Shown: in pieces, positions 35,645 through 44,218 of the stretch
Numbering within the stretch: position 1 is the first letter of the stretch
Layout: each line of letters starts with the position of its first letter
Assembly (NCBI RefSeq): GCF_000347035.1
Contig: NZ_ANIJ01000010.1
Location: 62,001 to 126,000 of the forward strand
DNA length: 64,000 nucleotides
Reading direction: 5' to 3'
DNA from: Leptospira sp. B5-022
GTDB lineage: Bacteria; Spirochaetota; Leptospiria; Leptospirales; Leptospiraceae
Program-made: the position numbers and the translations under genes
Notes under the pieces: model-generated
Databases searched by the model: none
Seen by the model: the letters and a program-made list of their open reading frames with translations, nothing else
What the model was told of the DNA's origin: nothing

Positions 35645-36566
35645 CTTTCTCATTTTCCATAAGATAATAAGCGGCAGGAACGACCACCAAGGTGATCAAG
35701 GTGGAAACGATCAAACCGCCTAAAATGGTGATCGCCATCGGTACCCTTGTTTCCGCTCCAGGCCCCAAGGCCAAGGCGGGAGGAATAGCAGCCGCAATCG
35801 AAGAGAATGTTGTCATAAGTACCGGCCTCAAACGGACAGGACAACCGACCCGGATCGCATCCGCAATATTCTTCCCTTCGCCTCTGACATGATTCACAAA
35901 TTCCACCAGAAGAATGGAGTTCTTCTTCACAAGTCCCAAGAGCAGGATCAATCCTATAAAACTATACATATTGAAAGACTGCCCCGCTATCCAAAGAGCG
36001 ATTAACGCACCCGAAAAACTAAAAGGCATGGAAAGAAGAATATAGAAAGGCTGTTTTAAACTATTGAACTGACTCGCCAAGATCATAAACGACATTACGA
36101 TCCCTAAGATCAAAGCGCCTGACAAACTGGATTGCGATTCGGATGCGGTTTTTGCGGAACCTGTCACTTCCACATGATAACCTTCCGGAAGCATTTCTCT
36201 TGCGATCCGGATGGCTTCAGTCGTCGCCCAATTCTGTCCCTTTTCTTTAGGAGGATTTCCGAAAATTTTAATGGACCTATCTCGGTTCACTCTGGTGATA
36301 TTTTTGAGAGTGTTGGTTGCCTGAAGCACTAAAACGTCTTTGAGACGAACGATCTCTCCGTAGGTATTCCGAACTCCGATATTCGGAATGATGTCCGTAT
36401 TTTCTCCCATGTCCTTATCGATCTTAACTCGGACGTCGAAACTCCTCCCATTCTCCGTGAAACGACTTACGTTACGTCCTCCCATCAGAGGCCCGATCGT
36501 ATTACCGATATTTGCCATACTCACACCACGAAGCGCAGCGGCCTCTCTGTTCGGGAGAATTTTCAC
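35622..36566 (-). CDS. RND efflux transporter, C-terminal half (split gene)
   Basis: 314 residues starting at GTG 36566, equivalent to the C-terminal part of HAE1-type RND pumps: porter subdomain (REAALRG-like NREAAALRGVSMANIGN), then helices 8-12 (ILLLGLVKKNSILLVEFVNH). The sequence reads on directly from the end of the preceding frame, which ends DTDYVSGQPK. The two overlap by the four bases GTGA. Together they give about 1,060 residues, the normal pump length. Either a one-base deletion has broken one gene, or translation re-initiates and two chains assemble. Confidence 0.88.
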   Translation of the reverse strand: MKILPNREAAALRGVSMANIGNTIGPLMGGRNVSRFTENGRSFDVRVKIDKDMGENTDIIPNIGVRNTYGEIVRLKDVLVLQATNTLKNITRVNRDRSIKIFGNPPKEKGQNWATTEAIRIAREMLPEGYHVEVTGSAKTASESQSSLSGALILGIVMSFMILASQFNSLKQPFYILLSMPFSFSGALIALWIAGQSFNMYSFIGLILLLGLVKKNSILLVEFVNHVRGEGKNIADAIRVGCPVRLRPVLMTTFSSIAAAIPPALALGPGAETRVPMAITILGGLIVSTLITLVVVPAAYYLMENEKDEVRRYS

Positions 36567-38803
36567 TTCGGTTGTCCGGAAACATAATCGGTATCTATAT
36601 CCAAAATTATTTTAGAAGAATCTAATTTTTCTCGGATAGAGTCGGAAAGTTTTGCTAGTGTAGCCCAATCGGGACCTGTCAACACCAACTCGACAGGATA
36701 TCCTCTTCCCGCGCTAAAACCTCTTTGAGAAAGATCTTGGACGGAGAATTTTGCCTCAGGCACAAGCTCTTTCAAATCCTTTCGGAACTCGCTCAACACT
36801 TCCGATTGAGTGATCTCTCTTCCGGTCTTTTTGCTCTTAGGACGTTTGCCCATCTCCTTCATGGTAACAAAGAACATACCCGTATTGGATTCTGTTCCTC
36901 CCATTCCGCCCACATTGCTCATGTATTTTTCCACAATCGGACGAGAGCTGAGATAATTCTCCACCTTCTTCATTGCTTCGTCCGTGCGTATGATAGAAGA
37001 ACCGATCGGCATTTTAGCTCGGACAATAAATCTTCCCATGTCTTGAGGAGGAATGAACTCCTTCTTCAGTAAGAACAAAAAGACGAGGGACAATGCAAAA
37101 AACAGAATAGAAGAAACAATCACTGTTCCCGGTTTACGAATTACAAATTCTAAAACTCTTCCGTAAACTCTCTCGGAGAATTGAAGAAAATTCTCTATCA
37201 CAGGATCCATTCGTTTGAAAAAGGAAAAACGATCCGCGATATTTTTTAGTTTAGAAAAAAGAGTATCCGCAGGCAGAGTAAATGGTGATTTGGATCTTTG
37301 TTTTTTCTGGGCTTCTTTACTTTCTCTATAACGAGAAGCTCTCATCGGGGTAAAACTCAAAGCTTCAAAAAGAGAAAGAGCCACCGCTACGGAAACAGTA
37401 ACACCGAATTCCAAGAAGTAACGACCGATAATCCCGGACATAAACGCAACCGGTAGGAAAATCGCAATGATCGCCAGTGTAGCAGCTAACGCAGCGAATC
37501 TGATCTCGGACGCGCCATCTAATGCAGCCTGGAACCAAGTTTTACCCGATTCCCTATGCCTACTGATATTTTCGAGCACCATGATTGCATCATCCACTAC
37601 AATACCCGTCGCTAAAGAAAGACCGAGCAATGTGAATGTATTTAATGTAAAACCTGCAAAATACAGGATTAAAAAAGTTCCCATCACGGAGGTAGGTATC
37701 GCAAGAAGAACGTTCCAAGTACTACTCCAATTTCCCAAGAACAATCTACAAACAATTCCCGTAAGCAGGGAAGAAAGTATCAAAGTAAAAATTAATTCAT
37801 GAACTGAGTCCCTGATAAAAGTGGTATTATCATTGGAAATATTCAGTTCGAATCCGGAAGGAAGAGTCGGTTTAAGCTCCTCTAACTTGGCCTTCACCAA
37901 GTCTCCGACTTCTACGGCGTTTGCTCCTTTGACCTTTTTTATCCCTAGGCCAACTGAGGATACTCCGTTAAATCTGGAAATCCTCCTAATCTCATCGAGA
38001 CCGTCTTCGACCTTGGCGACTTCCCTCAAACGGATAGGACGGAACATCGCGGCTCCGCTTCTGGAGTTGATATATATATTAGAAAATTGTTCTACAGTTG
38101 GAACATCGCCCACCGCTCTTAAAGAAACTTCCGAAATTTTATTTTGCACCCTTCCGGACGGGACTTCAATATTCTGTTCCGTTAAAGTATTGATTATATC
38201 GGTTACCGTAAGTTCCGCCCTGTAAAGACGGATCGGATCCAAGAATACGTTGATAGTGCGGTCTACGTACCCGCCCAGAATGATTTCGCCTACTCCTGGA
38301 ATTTCTTGGAATTTATCCTTAAGCCTAGTCTTAACGAAGACCATCTTCTCTTGTTCGCTTCTGTTAGTAGCGGTCAACGTAATCCAAATAATCGGCTGAT
38401 CGTCCGGATTGGACTTCATAATGATTGCTGGATCCAGATTGTCCGGAAGTTTGTTGCTCACCTGCGCGATGTTCGTTTGGATCTCTTGAACGGCAACATC
38501 GACATCACGTTTGAGCTCCAGCTCAACCGTGATTGTGGCAGAACCGTCCGTAGAGACCGAACGGACTTCTACCACACCTTGGACTGTCATCAAAACTTCT
38601 TCGATTGGATCTACAACATCGGTCTCCATGACCTGAGCATTCGCTCCGGTCAAATTCAGAGTAACGTTTACGATGGGAAAATCCACGTCCGGCATCTGAG
38701 AAAGACCCATACGGGAAAAGCCGATACTTCCCAGCAGAATGATCGCTGCCATCATCATCCATGCAAAAATCGGATTGCGAATAGAAACCTCGGAAAGCTT
38801 CAA
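36563..38803 (-). CDS. RND efflux transporter, N-terminal part (split gene)
   Basis: 746 residues from TTG 38803, chosen because AGAGG lies 6 bases upstream and the protein then begins MKLSEVSIRNPIFAWM, like other pumps. It contains TM1, the first porter domains, helices 2-7 (with GIVVDDAIMVLENI, the proton-relay aspartates) and part of the second periplasmic loop. It stops with TGA at SGQPK inside the second porter domain. The frame then continues in the next gene after a one-base shift. No membrane fusion protein gene is adjacent, unusual for an RND/TolC operon. Confidence 0.88.
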   Translation of the reverse strand: MKLSEVSIRNPIFAWMMMAAIILLGSIGFSRMGLSQMPDVDFPIVNVTLNLTGANAQVMETDVVDPIEEVLMTVQGVVEVRSVSTDGSATITVELELKRDVDVAVQEIQTNIAQVSNKLPDNLDPAIIMKSNPDDQPIIWITLTATNRSEQEKMVFVKTRLKDKFQEIPGVGEIILGGYVDRTINVFLDPIRLYRAELTVTDIINTLTEQNIEVPSGRVQNKISEVSLRAVGDVPTVEQFSNIYINSRSGAAMFRPIRLREVAKVEDGLDEIRRISRFNGVSSVGLGIKKVKGANAVEVGDLVKAKLEELKPTLPSGFELNISNDNTTFIRDSVHELIFTLILSSLLTGIVCRLFLGNWSSTWNVLLAIPTSVMGTFLILYFAGFTLNTFTLLGLSLATGIVVDDAIMVLENISRHRESGKTWFQAALDGASEIRFAALAATLAIIAIFLPVAFMSGIIGRYFLEFGVTVSVAVALSLFEALSFTPMRASRYRESKEAQKKQRSKSPFTLPADTLFSKLKNIADRFSFFKRMDPVIENFLQFSERVYGRVLEFVIRKPGTVIVSSILFFALSLVFLFLLKKEFIPPQDMGRFIVRAKMPIGSSIIRTDEAMKKVENYLSSRPIVEKYMSNVGGMGGTESNTGMFFVTMKEMGKRPKSKKTGREITQSEVLSEFRKDLKELVPEAKFSVQDLSQRGFSAGRGYPVELVLTGPDWATLAKLSDSIREKLDSSKIILDIDTDYVSGQPK

Positions 38804-38928
38804 AGGAACCTCTTTCTTTCTGTATTTATTGGGAGGGATTTTTGTATAGCTATAGGACCTGTCTTTTTCGCACAAGTGCCAGATTTTTTCTTGTCCGAAG
38901 GATCGTAAAAAGGTACTAAACAGAACTC

Positions 38929-39678
38929 ATGTCGTTTCAATTATTGGATCCCGAAAAAGGAATCTTTCTCTCGGAAGCAGGTTCCACAAATACCATCCTA
39001 AAAGGAAAGGAATTCCCGGCTGGGTCCTGGATCCTAGCGGATTTTCAATCGTCCGGAAGGGGAAGAAAGGGAAAAACCTGGAGTATTTTAGGAGAAGAAC
39101 CTTTTATTTTTTCGGGCAAATTCTCTTCCGATTCCAACCTATCGTCTCCCGGTCTATTCTCCTTATACGTTGGGATCGCAGTCGCAAAGACGATTTTGGC
39201 CGTATACCCTTCTGCCAGTAAAAAAGATCTTAGGATCAAATGGCCGAACGATATTTATTTAAATGGAAAAAAAGTCTGCGGTATATTGATCGAGACGGAA
39301 AAAGAAGGAGAAGTTTGGGATTGGATCTTAGGCATAGGGGCCAATCTGTACGGTACTAAAATTCCGGATTATCTAGGTGATGCGGGATTTATCACAATCG
39401 ATCAAAACGAAAAAGGACGAAAGAGTCGATTTTTAGAAACATTACTTCCTCTGTTGAACGATGCAGTACTCGCAATTTCAAGCGGAGAAAAAAGAACAGA
39501 ATTTATAAATGAAAAACTTCTCTGGAAAGGAGAAACCATTGCCTGGACCGAAGGCGGAGAACAAAAAACCGCAACACTACTGGGAGTGAATGATGAGGGA
39601 AAATTATTAGCCCGGACCTCGGTCGGAAACATGGTCGAATTCATTGACAGCCCTGAGGATTTTAGGTCCTTGGAATAG
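38929..39678 (+). CDS. birA: Biotin--protein ligase
   Basis: A 249-residue enzyme that attaches biotin to the carrier protein of carboxylases through biotinyl-AMP. Motifs: [14 protein letters not shown] (the GRGRxGR ATP/biotin loop), [20 protein letters not shown] and LGIGANLYG. There is no N-terminal DNA-binding domain, so unlike E. coli BirA it should not act as a repressor. First gene of a birA-coaX-crcB cluster with one-base spacing to the next gene. Confidence 0.94.
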   Translation: MSFQLLDPEKGIFLSEAGSTNTILKGKEFPAGSWILADFQSSGRGRKGKTWSILGEEPFIFSGKFSSDSNLSSPGLFSLYVGIAVAKTILAVYPSASKKDLRIKWPNDIYLNGKKVCGILIETEKEGEVWDWILGIGANLYGTKIPDYLGDAGFITIDQNEKGRKSRFLETLLPLLNDAVLAISSGEKRTEFINEKLLWKGETIAWTEGGEQKTATLLGVNDEGKLLARTSVGNMVEFIDSPEDFRSLE

Positions 39679-39679
39679 A

Positions 39680-40456
39680 ATGATCCTAGTAATCGACGTT
39701 GGAAATACCAACACGGTCTTTGGTATTTATAAGAACGGTTCCAAGGAGCCGATTTTTCATAAGAGAACAGTCACTCGAAGAGATAGAACCTCCGACGAGA
39801 TGGGACTTTACCTTAAGGGTTTTCTCCGAGAATTCGAAATTGATAGCAGCCTGATCGCGGGAGGTATCTACTCCTCGGTTGTCCCTCAGCTGAATCCGAT
39901 CATTGAAAGAATGATCCACGATTGGTTTCAGATAGAACCGATCAGAGTCCAATACCAAATGAAGTTACCTTTTGGGATCAAATATGCCAGACCATTCGAG
40001 ATAGGCGCAGATAGATTGGTAAATGCTGCAGCCGCAGTAAAGGACCATCCGGGAAAATCGATCATCATTGATCTAGGAACCGCCACCACATTCTGTGTTG
40101 TGGATGATACTCCCGATTATTTGGGTGGCGTGATCGCACCGGGGCTCAAAGGTTCTATGGACGCCTTGACCAGAAATACCGCACAATTGCCTCCGATCGT
40201 ATTCCAAGCTCCTTCTAAAATATTAGGAGATTCTACTATAGAATCCATACAAGCGGGATTTTTTTTCGGATGGATAGGACTGTTAGAAGGTATAATCAAA
40301 GAAGTCAGAGCAGCTTACGGAAACGATTACAAGGTAATCGGAACCGGAGGGCTTGTGACGACCATTCATGCCGCAAATCCAAAAATTTTCGATAAGATAG
40401 AACCCCTACTTACCTTACGGGGACTGCAAATATTATACGAAGATAATACAAAATGA
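39680..40456 (+). CDS. coaX: Type III pantothenate kinase
   Basis: 258 residues from ATG 39680, one base after the birA stop. It phosphorylates pantothenate, the first step of coenzyme A synthesis. Motifs: [13 protein letters not shown] (phosphate 1), [23 protein letters not shown] (phosphate 2), GGVIAPGL and VIGTGGLV. Type III enzymes are the usual form in spirochaetes. The stop overlaps the crcB start (ATGA), so they are translationally coupled. Confidence 0.96.
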   Translation: MILVIDVGNTNTVFGIYKNGSKEPIFHKRTVTRRDRTSDEMGLYLKGFLREFEIDSSLIAGGIYSSVVPQLNPIIERMIHDWFQIEPIRVQYQMKLPFGIKYARPFEIGADRLVNAAAAVKDHPGKSIIIDLGTATTFCVVDDTPDYLGGVIAPGLKGSMDALTRNTAQLPPIVFQAPSKILGDSTIESIQAGFFFGWIGLLEGIIKEVRAAYGNDYKVIGTGGLVTTIHAANPKIFDKIEPLLTLRGLQILYEDNTK

Positions 40457-40809
40457 ATCTTTTGCTCGTAGGGTTAGGAGGGTTTTTCGGATCCGTTTGC
40501 AGATACATGATCTCCCAAACGTTCCCTAAAGATTCCGGTCTTTTTCCGATCTCCACATTTGTAGTAAACATCTTAGGCTCTCTGTTGATCGGGGTGTTTT
40601 ACGGATTAGCTCAGGGAAAAATTTCGGAAGAAGTCAGACTATTTGCGACAGTAGGATTTTGCGGAGGATTTACGACCTTCTCCGCTTTCGCCTTAGAAAA
40701 TCTTAAACTTTTGCAATCAGGAAGCTATTTTAGTTTTTTTGCATACATAGTACTTAGCACAACGATCTGTATCACCGCCGTGTTTTTAGGCGTATATTTA
40801 AGTAAATAA
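40453..40809 (+). CDS. crcB: Fluoride channel CrcB/Fluc
   Basis: A 118-residue membrane protein with four helices. Family motifs are [26 protein letters not shown] and [15 protein letters not shown]. Fluc channels export fluoride as dual-topology dimers. I see no fluoride riboswitch in front, and none is expected as the gene starts within coaX. Confidence 0.95.
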   Translation: MNLLLVGLGGFFGSVCRYMISQTFPKDSGLFPISTFVVNILGSLLIGVFYGLAQGKISEEVRLFATVGFCGGFTTFSAFALENLKLLQSGSYFSFFAYIVLSTTICITAVFLGVYLSK

Positions 40810-40847
40810 GAAACCGATCGCTCTCAGGGAAGATTGATCTGTTTCTT
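40808..40847. terminator. Inverted repeat between convergent genes, likely bidirectional terminator
   Basis: AAGAAAC-C-GATC (40808-40819) pairs with GATC-T-GTTTCTT (40836-40847) around a 16-base loop. It spans the end of crcB and the end of the WG-repeat gene. Confidence 0.55.
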
Positions 40848-41414
40848 AGTATTTCCCTTAGATACTTCTACCGTTTTAGTCTCCGGGTTAATTTCCGAGA
40901 TAAAATCGTATTCAATCGGGACGATAACTTTTCCCGTCTTATCTATCAGGCCGTATTTCCCTCCATGAATGGTGGAATGTTCGCCGTCGCTTTCGGATCC
41001 ACAACCGTTGCAAACAAGCGAGAAACCGTGAAGGATTGGAAATGCAAAATCGTAATTCGCCGAGATCACCTTTTTACAGGAAGCATCGAAAAATCCGAAT
41101 TTAGAACCTTCTACAAATCGAGCCAAACCTTCCGAAAAATAATCCGGACCGTTATCAAAAGGGAACACCTTTAATAAGACCTTGTTTTGAGGATCGATAC
41201 AGACCCATCCGTCTTTGCTGAAAGAAAAACCAATGCCATTCTCATTAAAATCGTAAGCGATGGAATATTGAGGGGAGATCTGGACTTTTCCGTTCTGGTC
41301 CTTATAACCGTAAACATCGTTTTCTTCGAAAGCGGTTAATTGGTTTTTTTTAGAGCAGAAAACGAGCAAAGGCAAAAAAGCCAAAATCACAAAAGGTAAA
41401 AATTTCCGATCCAT
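40824..41414 (-). CDS. WG-repeat lipoprotein
   Basis: 196 residues. Signal peptide and lipobox (FLPLLVFC), with GGAGG upstream of the ATG. The mature part is built of WG-type beta repeats (YGYKDQNGKVQISPQY, FGFFDASCKKVISANY, YGLIDKTGKVIVPIEY), each about 40-50 residues. WG repeats are thought to mediate binding. The function here is unknown. It lies 15 bases downstream of ruvC. Confidence 0.88.
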   Translation of the reverse strand: MDRKFLPFVILAFLPLLVFCSKKNQLTAFEENDVYGYKDQNGKVQISPQYSIAYDFNENGIGFSFSKDGWVCIDPQNKVLLKVFPFDNGPDYFSEGLARFVEGSKFGFFDASCKKVISANYDFAFPILHGFSLVCNGCGSESDGEHSTIHGGKYGLIDKTGKVIVPIEYDFISEINPETKTVEVSKGNTKKQINLP

Positions 41415-41429
41415 CTATCCTCCAATGTA

Positions 41430-41918
41430 TCATTTTTTTTTAAATGATCCGCTCATCGCAAAACCTACGTAAGCGGACGCAATAGCATCCCAAGAATCGT
41501 CATGCCCAGTCAAATTTTCCAGACCTAAAAGAAGTTTAAGAGCCGCTTTAATGTCTTTTTTATCAGCTATACCGCTACCGGTAGTCCCCTTTTTGATTTG
41601 GGAAGCCGTCGGCTCGACCAAGGGAATATTATGTTCTCCTAATGTTAATAAAACAACTCCTCTCGCCTCGTATACTCTGGCGGCAGTCGTTCTGTTCTTA
41701 GCAAAAAATAATTCTTCCACGGAAGCCAGATCCGGATGATATTCATCCAGGATTGCATCCAATTGTCTGCGAATCGCGATTAGATTGACGGGACTTTTTG
41801 TTCCACTCGGAACTTCAATTGTGCCGTAAGTGAGAACACGAATCACCGACTTATCTTTTTGAAGAACGGAATAACCCAGACGATGGGACCCAGGGTCTAT
41901 TCCTAAAATTTTCACCAA
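41430..41918 (-). CDS. ruvC: Crossover junction endodeoxyribonuclease RuvC
   Basis: A 162-residue Holliday junction resolvase. The catalytic acidic residues are visible in [23 protein letters not shown] and [11 protein letters not shown]. The start is TTG 41918 or GTG 41915, both following CAGGAG. It is encoded downstream of yebC, as in many bacteria, but ruvA and ruvB are not adjacent. Confidence 0.95.
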   Translation of the reverse strand: MVKILGIDPGSHRLGYSVLQKDKSVIRVLTYGTIEVPSGTKSPVNLIAIRRQLDAILDEYHPDLASVEELFFAKNRTTAARVYEARGVVLLTLGEHNIPLVEPTASQIKKGTTGSGIADKKDIKAALKLLLGLENLTGHDDSWDAIASAYVGFAMSGSFKKK

Positions 41919-41950
41919 AAAGACTCCTGAGTCAAAAAATTAAACTAATT

Positions 41951-41966
41951 TGTAGGAACTCCTACA
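41951..41966. repeat. Palindrome TGTAGGA-AC-TCCTACA
   Basis: A perfect 16-bp palindrome in the yebC-ruvC gap, matching the motif at 8438 and the related one at 42081. Confidence 0.6.
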
Positions 41967-41981
41967 TGGGCAAGAGGGGCG

Positions 41982-42005
41982 CCCCCGCCCGGCTTCGGGT
42001 GGGGG
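41982..42005. repeat. GC-rich hairpin
   Basis: CCCCCGCCCG / CGGGTGGGGG, a 10-bp stem with one G-T pair and loop GCTT, next to GGGGCGCCCC. It is part of a GC-rich island from about 41967 to 42030 in the gap between yebC and ruvC. A frame at 41966-42169 crosses it but looks non-coding. There is no T tract. Confidence 0.55.
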
Positions 42006-42080
42006 GAGTGGCTCGTGGGAGAGCACAATCCCCCATTATCATAAATCCCTCAAACCGACAATCGAATTTCGTATTACAAA

Positions 42081-42104
42081 ATTTTGTTGGAATTCCAACA
42101 AAAT
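42081..42104. repeat. 24-bp perfect palindrome
   Basis: Half-site ATTTTGTTGGAA followed by its exact reverse complement. The core TTGTTGGAATTCCAACAA is related to the TTGTAGGAACTCC palindromes at 8438 and 41951. Confidence 0.65.
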
Positions 42105-42148
42105 CCTCTAATCACCAATCTAACCGCAAAAGAAATCGGAGAAAAATC

Positions 42149-42898
42149 TCAGCCGAATTCTTTTTCTAACTCCGGAGAAAGTTCGAAATTGGAGTTCACA
42201 CTTTGGACATCGTCGTGACCTTCCAAATTGTCGATCAGTTTCATTACTTTTTCCGCAATCTCTTTGTCGGAAACTTCCGCGCCGACTAAAGCCACGAATT
42301 TGATCTCCGACTCTTCCGACTTGATCCCTTTGTCGGTCAAAGCGGTCTGGACCGCTTCATAATCTTCCGGCGAAGTTATTACTCTGAAAACTTCCCCCTC
42401 GTTCTGAACGTCTTCCGCACCTGCGCCCACCGCTAATTCGAATAATTCCTCTTCGGAAATTTGTTCGGAAGGAATTACGATAATCCCCTTTCTTTCGAAA
42501 AGACGACTAACGCTACCTGTCGTTGCTAAAGAACCGCCCAACTTAGTAAGAATACTTTTGATCTCCGGAGTGGTCCTGGATTTTTTATCCGTTACCGCTT
42601 CCACCATGATCGCAGTTCCGCCAGGCCCGAAACATTCGTAAAGGCATTCTTCGTACACAACACCTTCCAATTCTCCGGTCCCTTTTTTGATCGCCCTGTC
42701 AATATTATCCTTGGGCATGTTGCTGGCCTTTGCCTTCAATACTGCAAGTCGAAGCCTTGGATTGGTGTTAATGTCTCCTCCGCCCATACGAGCCGCGACA
42801 GTGATCTCCTTGACCACCTTGGTGAAAATCGCCCCTCTTTTAGAATCAATCGCGTCTTTTTTACGCTTAATCGTTGCCCATTTACTATGCCCGGACAT
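42149..42898 (-). CDS. YebC/PmpR family protein
   Basis: 249 residues. The N-terminus [29 protein letters not shown] start is diagnostic, followed by [14 protein letters not shown] and the acidic C-terminal domain. YebC proteins act as DNA-binding regulators. Recent work also links family members to relief of ribosome stalling at proline runs. It lies upstream of ruvC on the same strand, separated by 230 bases of repeats. Confidence 0.95.
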   Translation of the reverse strand: MSGHSKWATIKRKKDAIDSKRGAIFTKVVKEITVAARMGGGDINTNPRLRLAVLKAKASNMPKDNIDRAIKKGTGELEGVVYEECLYECFGPGGTAIMVEAVTDKKSRTTPEIKSILTKLGGSLATTGSVSRLFERKGIIVIPSEQISEEELFELAVGAGAEDVQNEGEVFRVITSPEDYEAVQTALTDKGIKSEESEIKFVALVGAEVSDKEIAEKVMKLIDNLEGHDDVQSVNSNFELSPELEKEFG

Positions 42899-43489
42899 CG
42901 GATTTCCCCTTACATTTAAGAATAGATCGTTTAAAAAAATATAAGATCAAAAATAGGAAAGCCGGCTAAAAACCGGTCCCACTTTTTCAACAAAACCCGG
43001 TTTTTCCAGTCTGTCCATCCTTTTTGGCCTGCCCAACCCTCTAAGAAATCCAAACCGAAAGTCCTAAAAAACTCGGAGTCCAACCCCTCCGAACCGGCAT
43101 AGAATAGAATAAAAAAAATATATTAAATATTTATAAAGTTTCTGTTTTTTAGTGTGCCAACTCTGTGATCTCCGTGCGATCTTTGTGGACCAAATCTCTG
43201 CGGTTTCGCGCCTCTGCGTGAGAAACCAGCGGTAGGGATGCGAAGGGCTTTAGTCCGGGCTTGCCCGGATGAGCGCGAATGCGCGAACCCGTAGCAGCGC
43301 GACCCGAGCGAAGCGAGGGGACCGCCAATATTTCGCATAACGTATATCAATCGATCAGAGGACTTATACAAAAAGTCCAAGCGTTATTAATAACAATCGT
43401 TTTGCATAAAACGATCCATTCGTCCCGAGATGTGATCTCTTTATCCCTAATAAATTGACTATTTTAGAACCTGGAGTAAACTCCCGCGT
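42899..43489. other. 591-base intergenic region with GC-rich repeat island
   Basis: From 43150 to 43330 the sequence becomes GC-rich and repetitive: CTCTGCGGTTTCGCGCC, a TCCGGGC/GCCCGGA hairpin (about 43254-43269), GCGCGAATGCGCG, and CCCGAGC-GAA-GCGAGGG (43303-43319), shared with islands at 2409 and 54750. The left part (42900-43130) is low in coding signs and has CCGG-rich short repeats. No convincing gene. Confidence 0.45.
43396..43415. promoter_or_regulatory. Inverted repeat upstream of the two-component genes
   Basis: ATCGTTTT-GCAT-AAAACGAT, a perfect 8-bp inverted repeat 75 bases before the response regulator ATG. It may be an operator. LytTR proteins usually bind direct repeats, so the binder is uncertain. 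Confidence 0.4.
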
Positions 43490-44218
43490 ATGCGAATCCT
43501 AATCGTAGAAGATGATGTTTTATCCTCTCGCTGTTTGGAAATTTTAGCGAAAGAATTTTTGAACGAAAGGATACAAAGTATCCATACGGTTTCCGATCCG
43601 GGTTCTGCGGCGGAATTTATAAGAAAAAATCCTTTGGACCTATTATTTTTGGATATAAACCTCAAAGGAGAAACCGGTTTTAAACTCCTGGAAATCGAAA
43701 GTAGAAGTTTTTTCCAAACAATCATTGTATCTTCCGAACGAGACAACGCCGTAAAAGCTTTCGAATTTTCCGTTTTAGATTTCCTACCAAAACCGATCAC
43801 AAGAGAAAGATTCGGGATCTCCATCCAAAGATATCTTTCATCACATCCGAACGTATTCTCACTCAAAGGAATTCCTCTCAAAAAAGAAGAAGGGATCAAT
43901 CTTATCGAACCGGAGAATATTGTATTCGCCAGATCGGAAAGAAATTATGCGAGACTATTTACCAAAGATGGAAACGAGGAAAAAGTCAGAAAGACCTTAG
44001 ACCAACTCCAAAAAGATTTGGAAGTCCACGGATTTTTCAGAGCTCACCGAAGTTACCTAGTCCGATTGGAAGAAGTTAAAAAGATCTTATTTAAAAACCC
44101 TACTACCTACCGGCTCCTATTGTATACGAACCATAATATCCCCGTTAGTCGTTCTCAAGGTAGTCGACTTCTATCCATATTCAAAAATTCGAATCATAAG
44201 GTCTTAGGTCTGCCGTGA
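43490..44218 (+). CDS. LytTR-type response regulator
   Basis: 242 residues. The receiver domain has acidic Asp8/Asp9, phosphoacceptor Asp55 (LLFLDINLKG) and the conserved Lys in FLPKPI. The C-terminal LytTR DNA-binding domain spans about 135-235 (IVFARSERNYARLFTKDG, FFRAHRSYLVRLEEV). The stop TGA overlaps the GTG start of the sensor kinase, so the two are translationally coupled and form a cognate pair. Confidence 0.93.
   Translation: MRILIVEDDVLSSRCLEILAKEFLNERIQSIHTVSDPGSAAEFIRKNPLDLLFLDINLKGETGFKLLEIESRSFFQTIIVSSERDNAVKAFEFSVLDFLPKPITRERFGISIQRYLSSHPNVFSLKGIPLKKEEGINLIEPENIVFARSERNYARLFTKDGNEEKVRKTLDQLQKDLEVHGFFRAHRSYLVRLEEVKKILFKNPTTYRLLLYTNHNIPVSRSQGSRLLSIFKNSNHKVLGLP

Noticed and set aside
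41966..42169. Open frame in the yebC-ruvC gap
   Set aside because: It crosses a strong GC hairpin and a palindrome, and its composition reflects the repeats. It also runs into the end of yebC.
43150..43330. CRISPR-like or tRNA-like structure
   Set aside because: Repeats are irregular with no fixed spacer, and no cloverleaf can be drawn.
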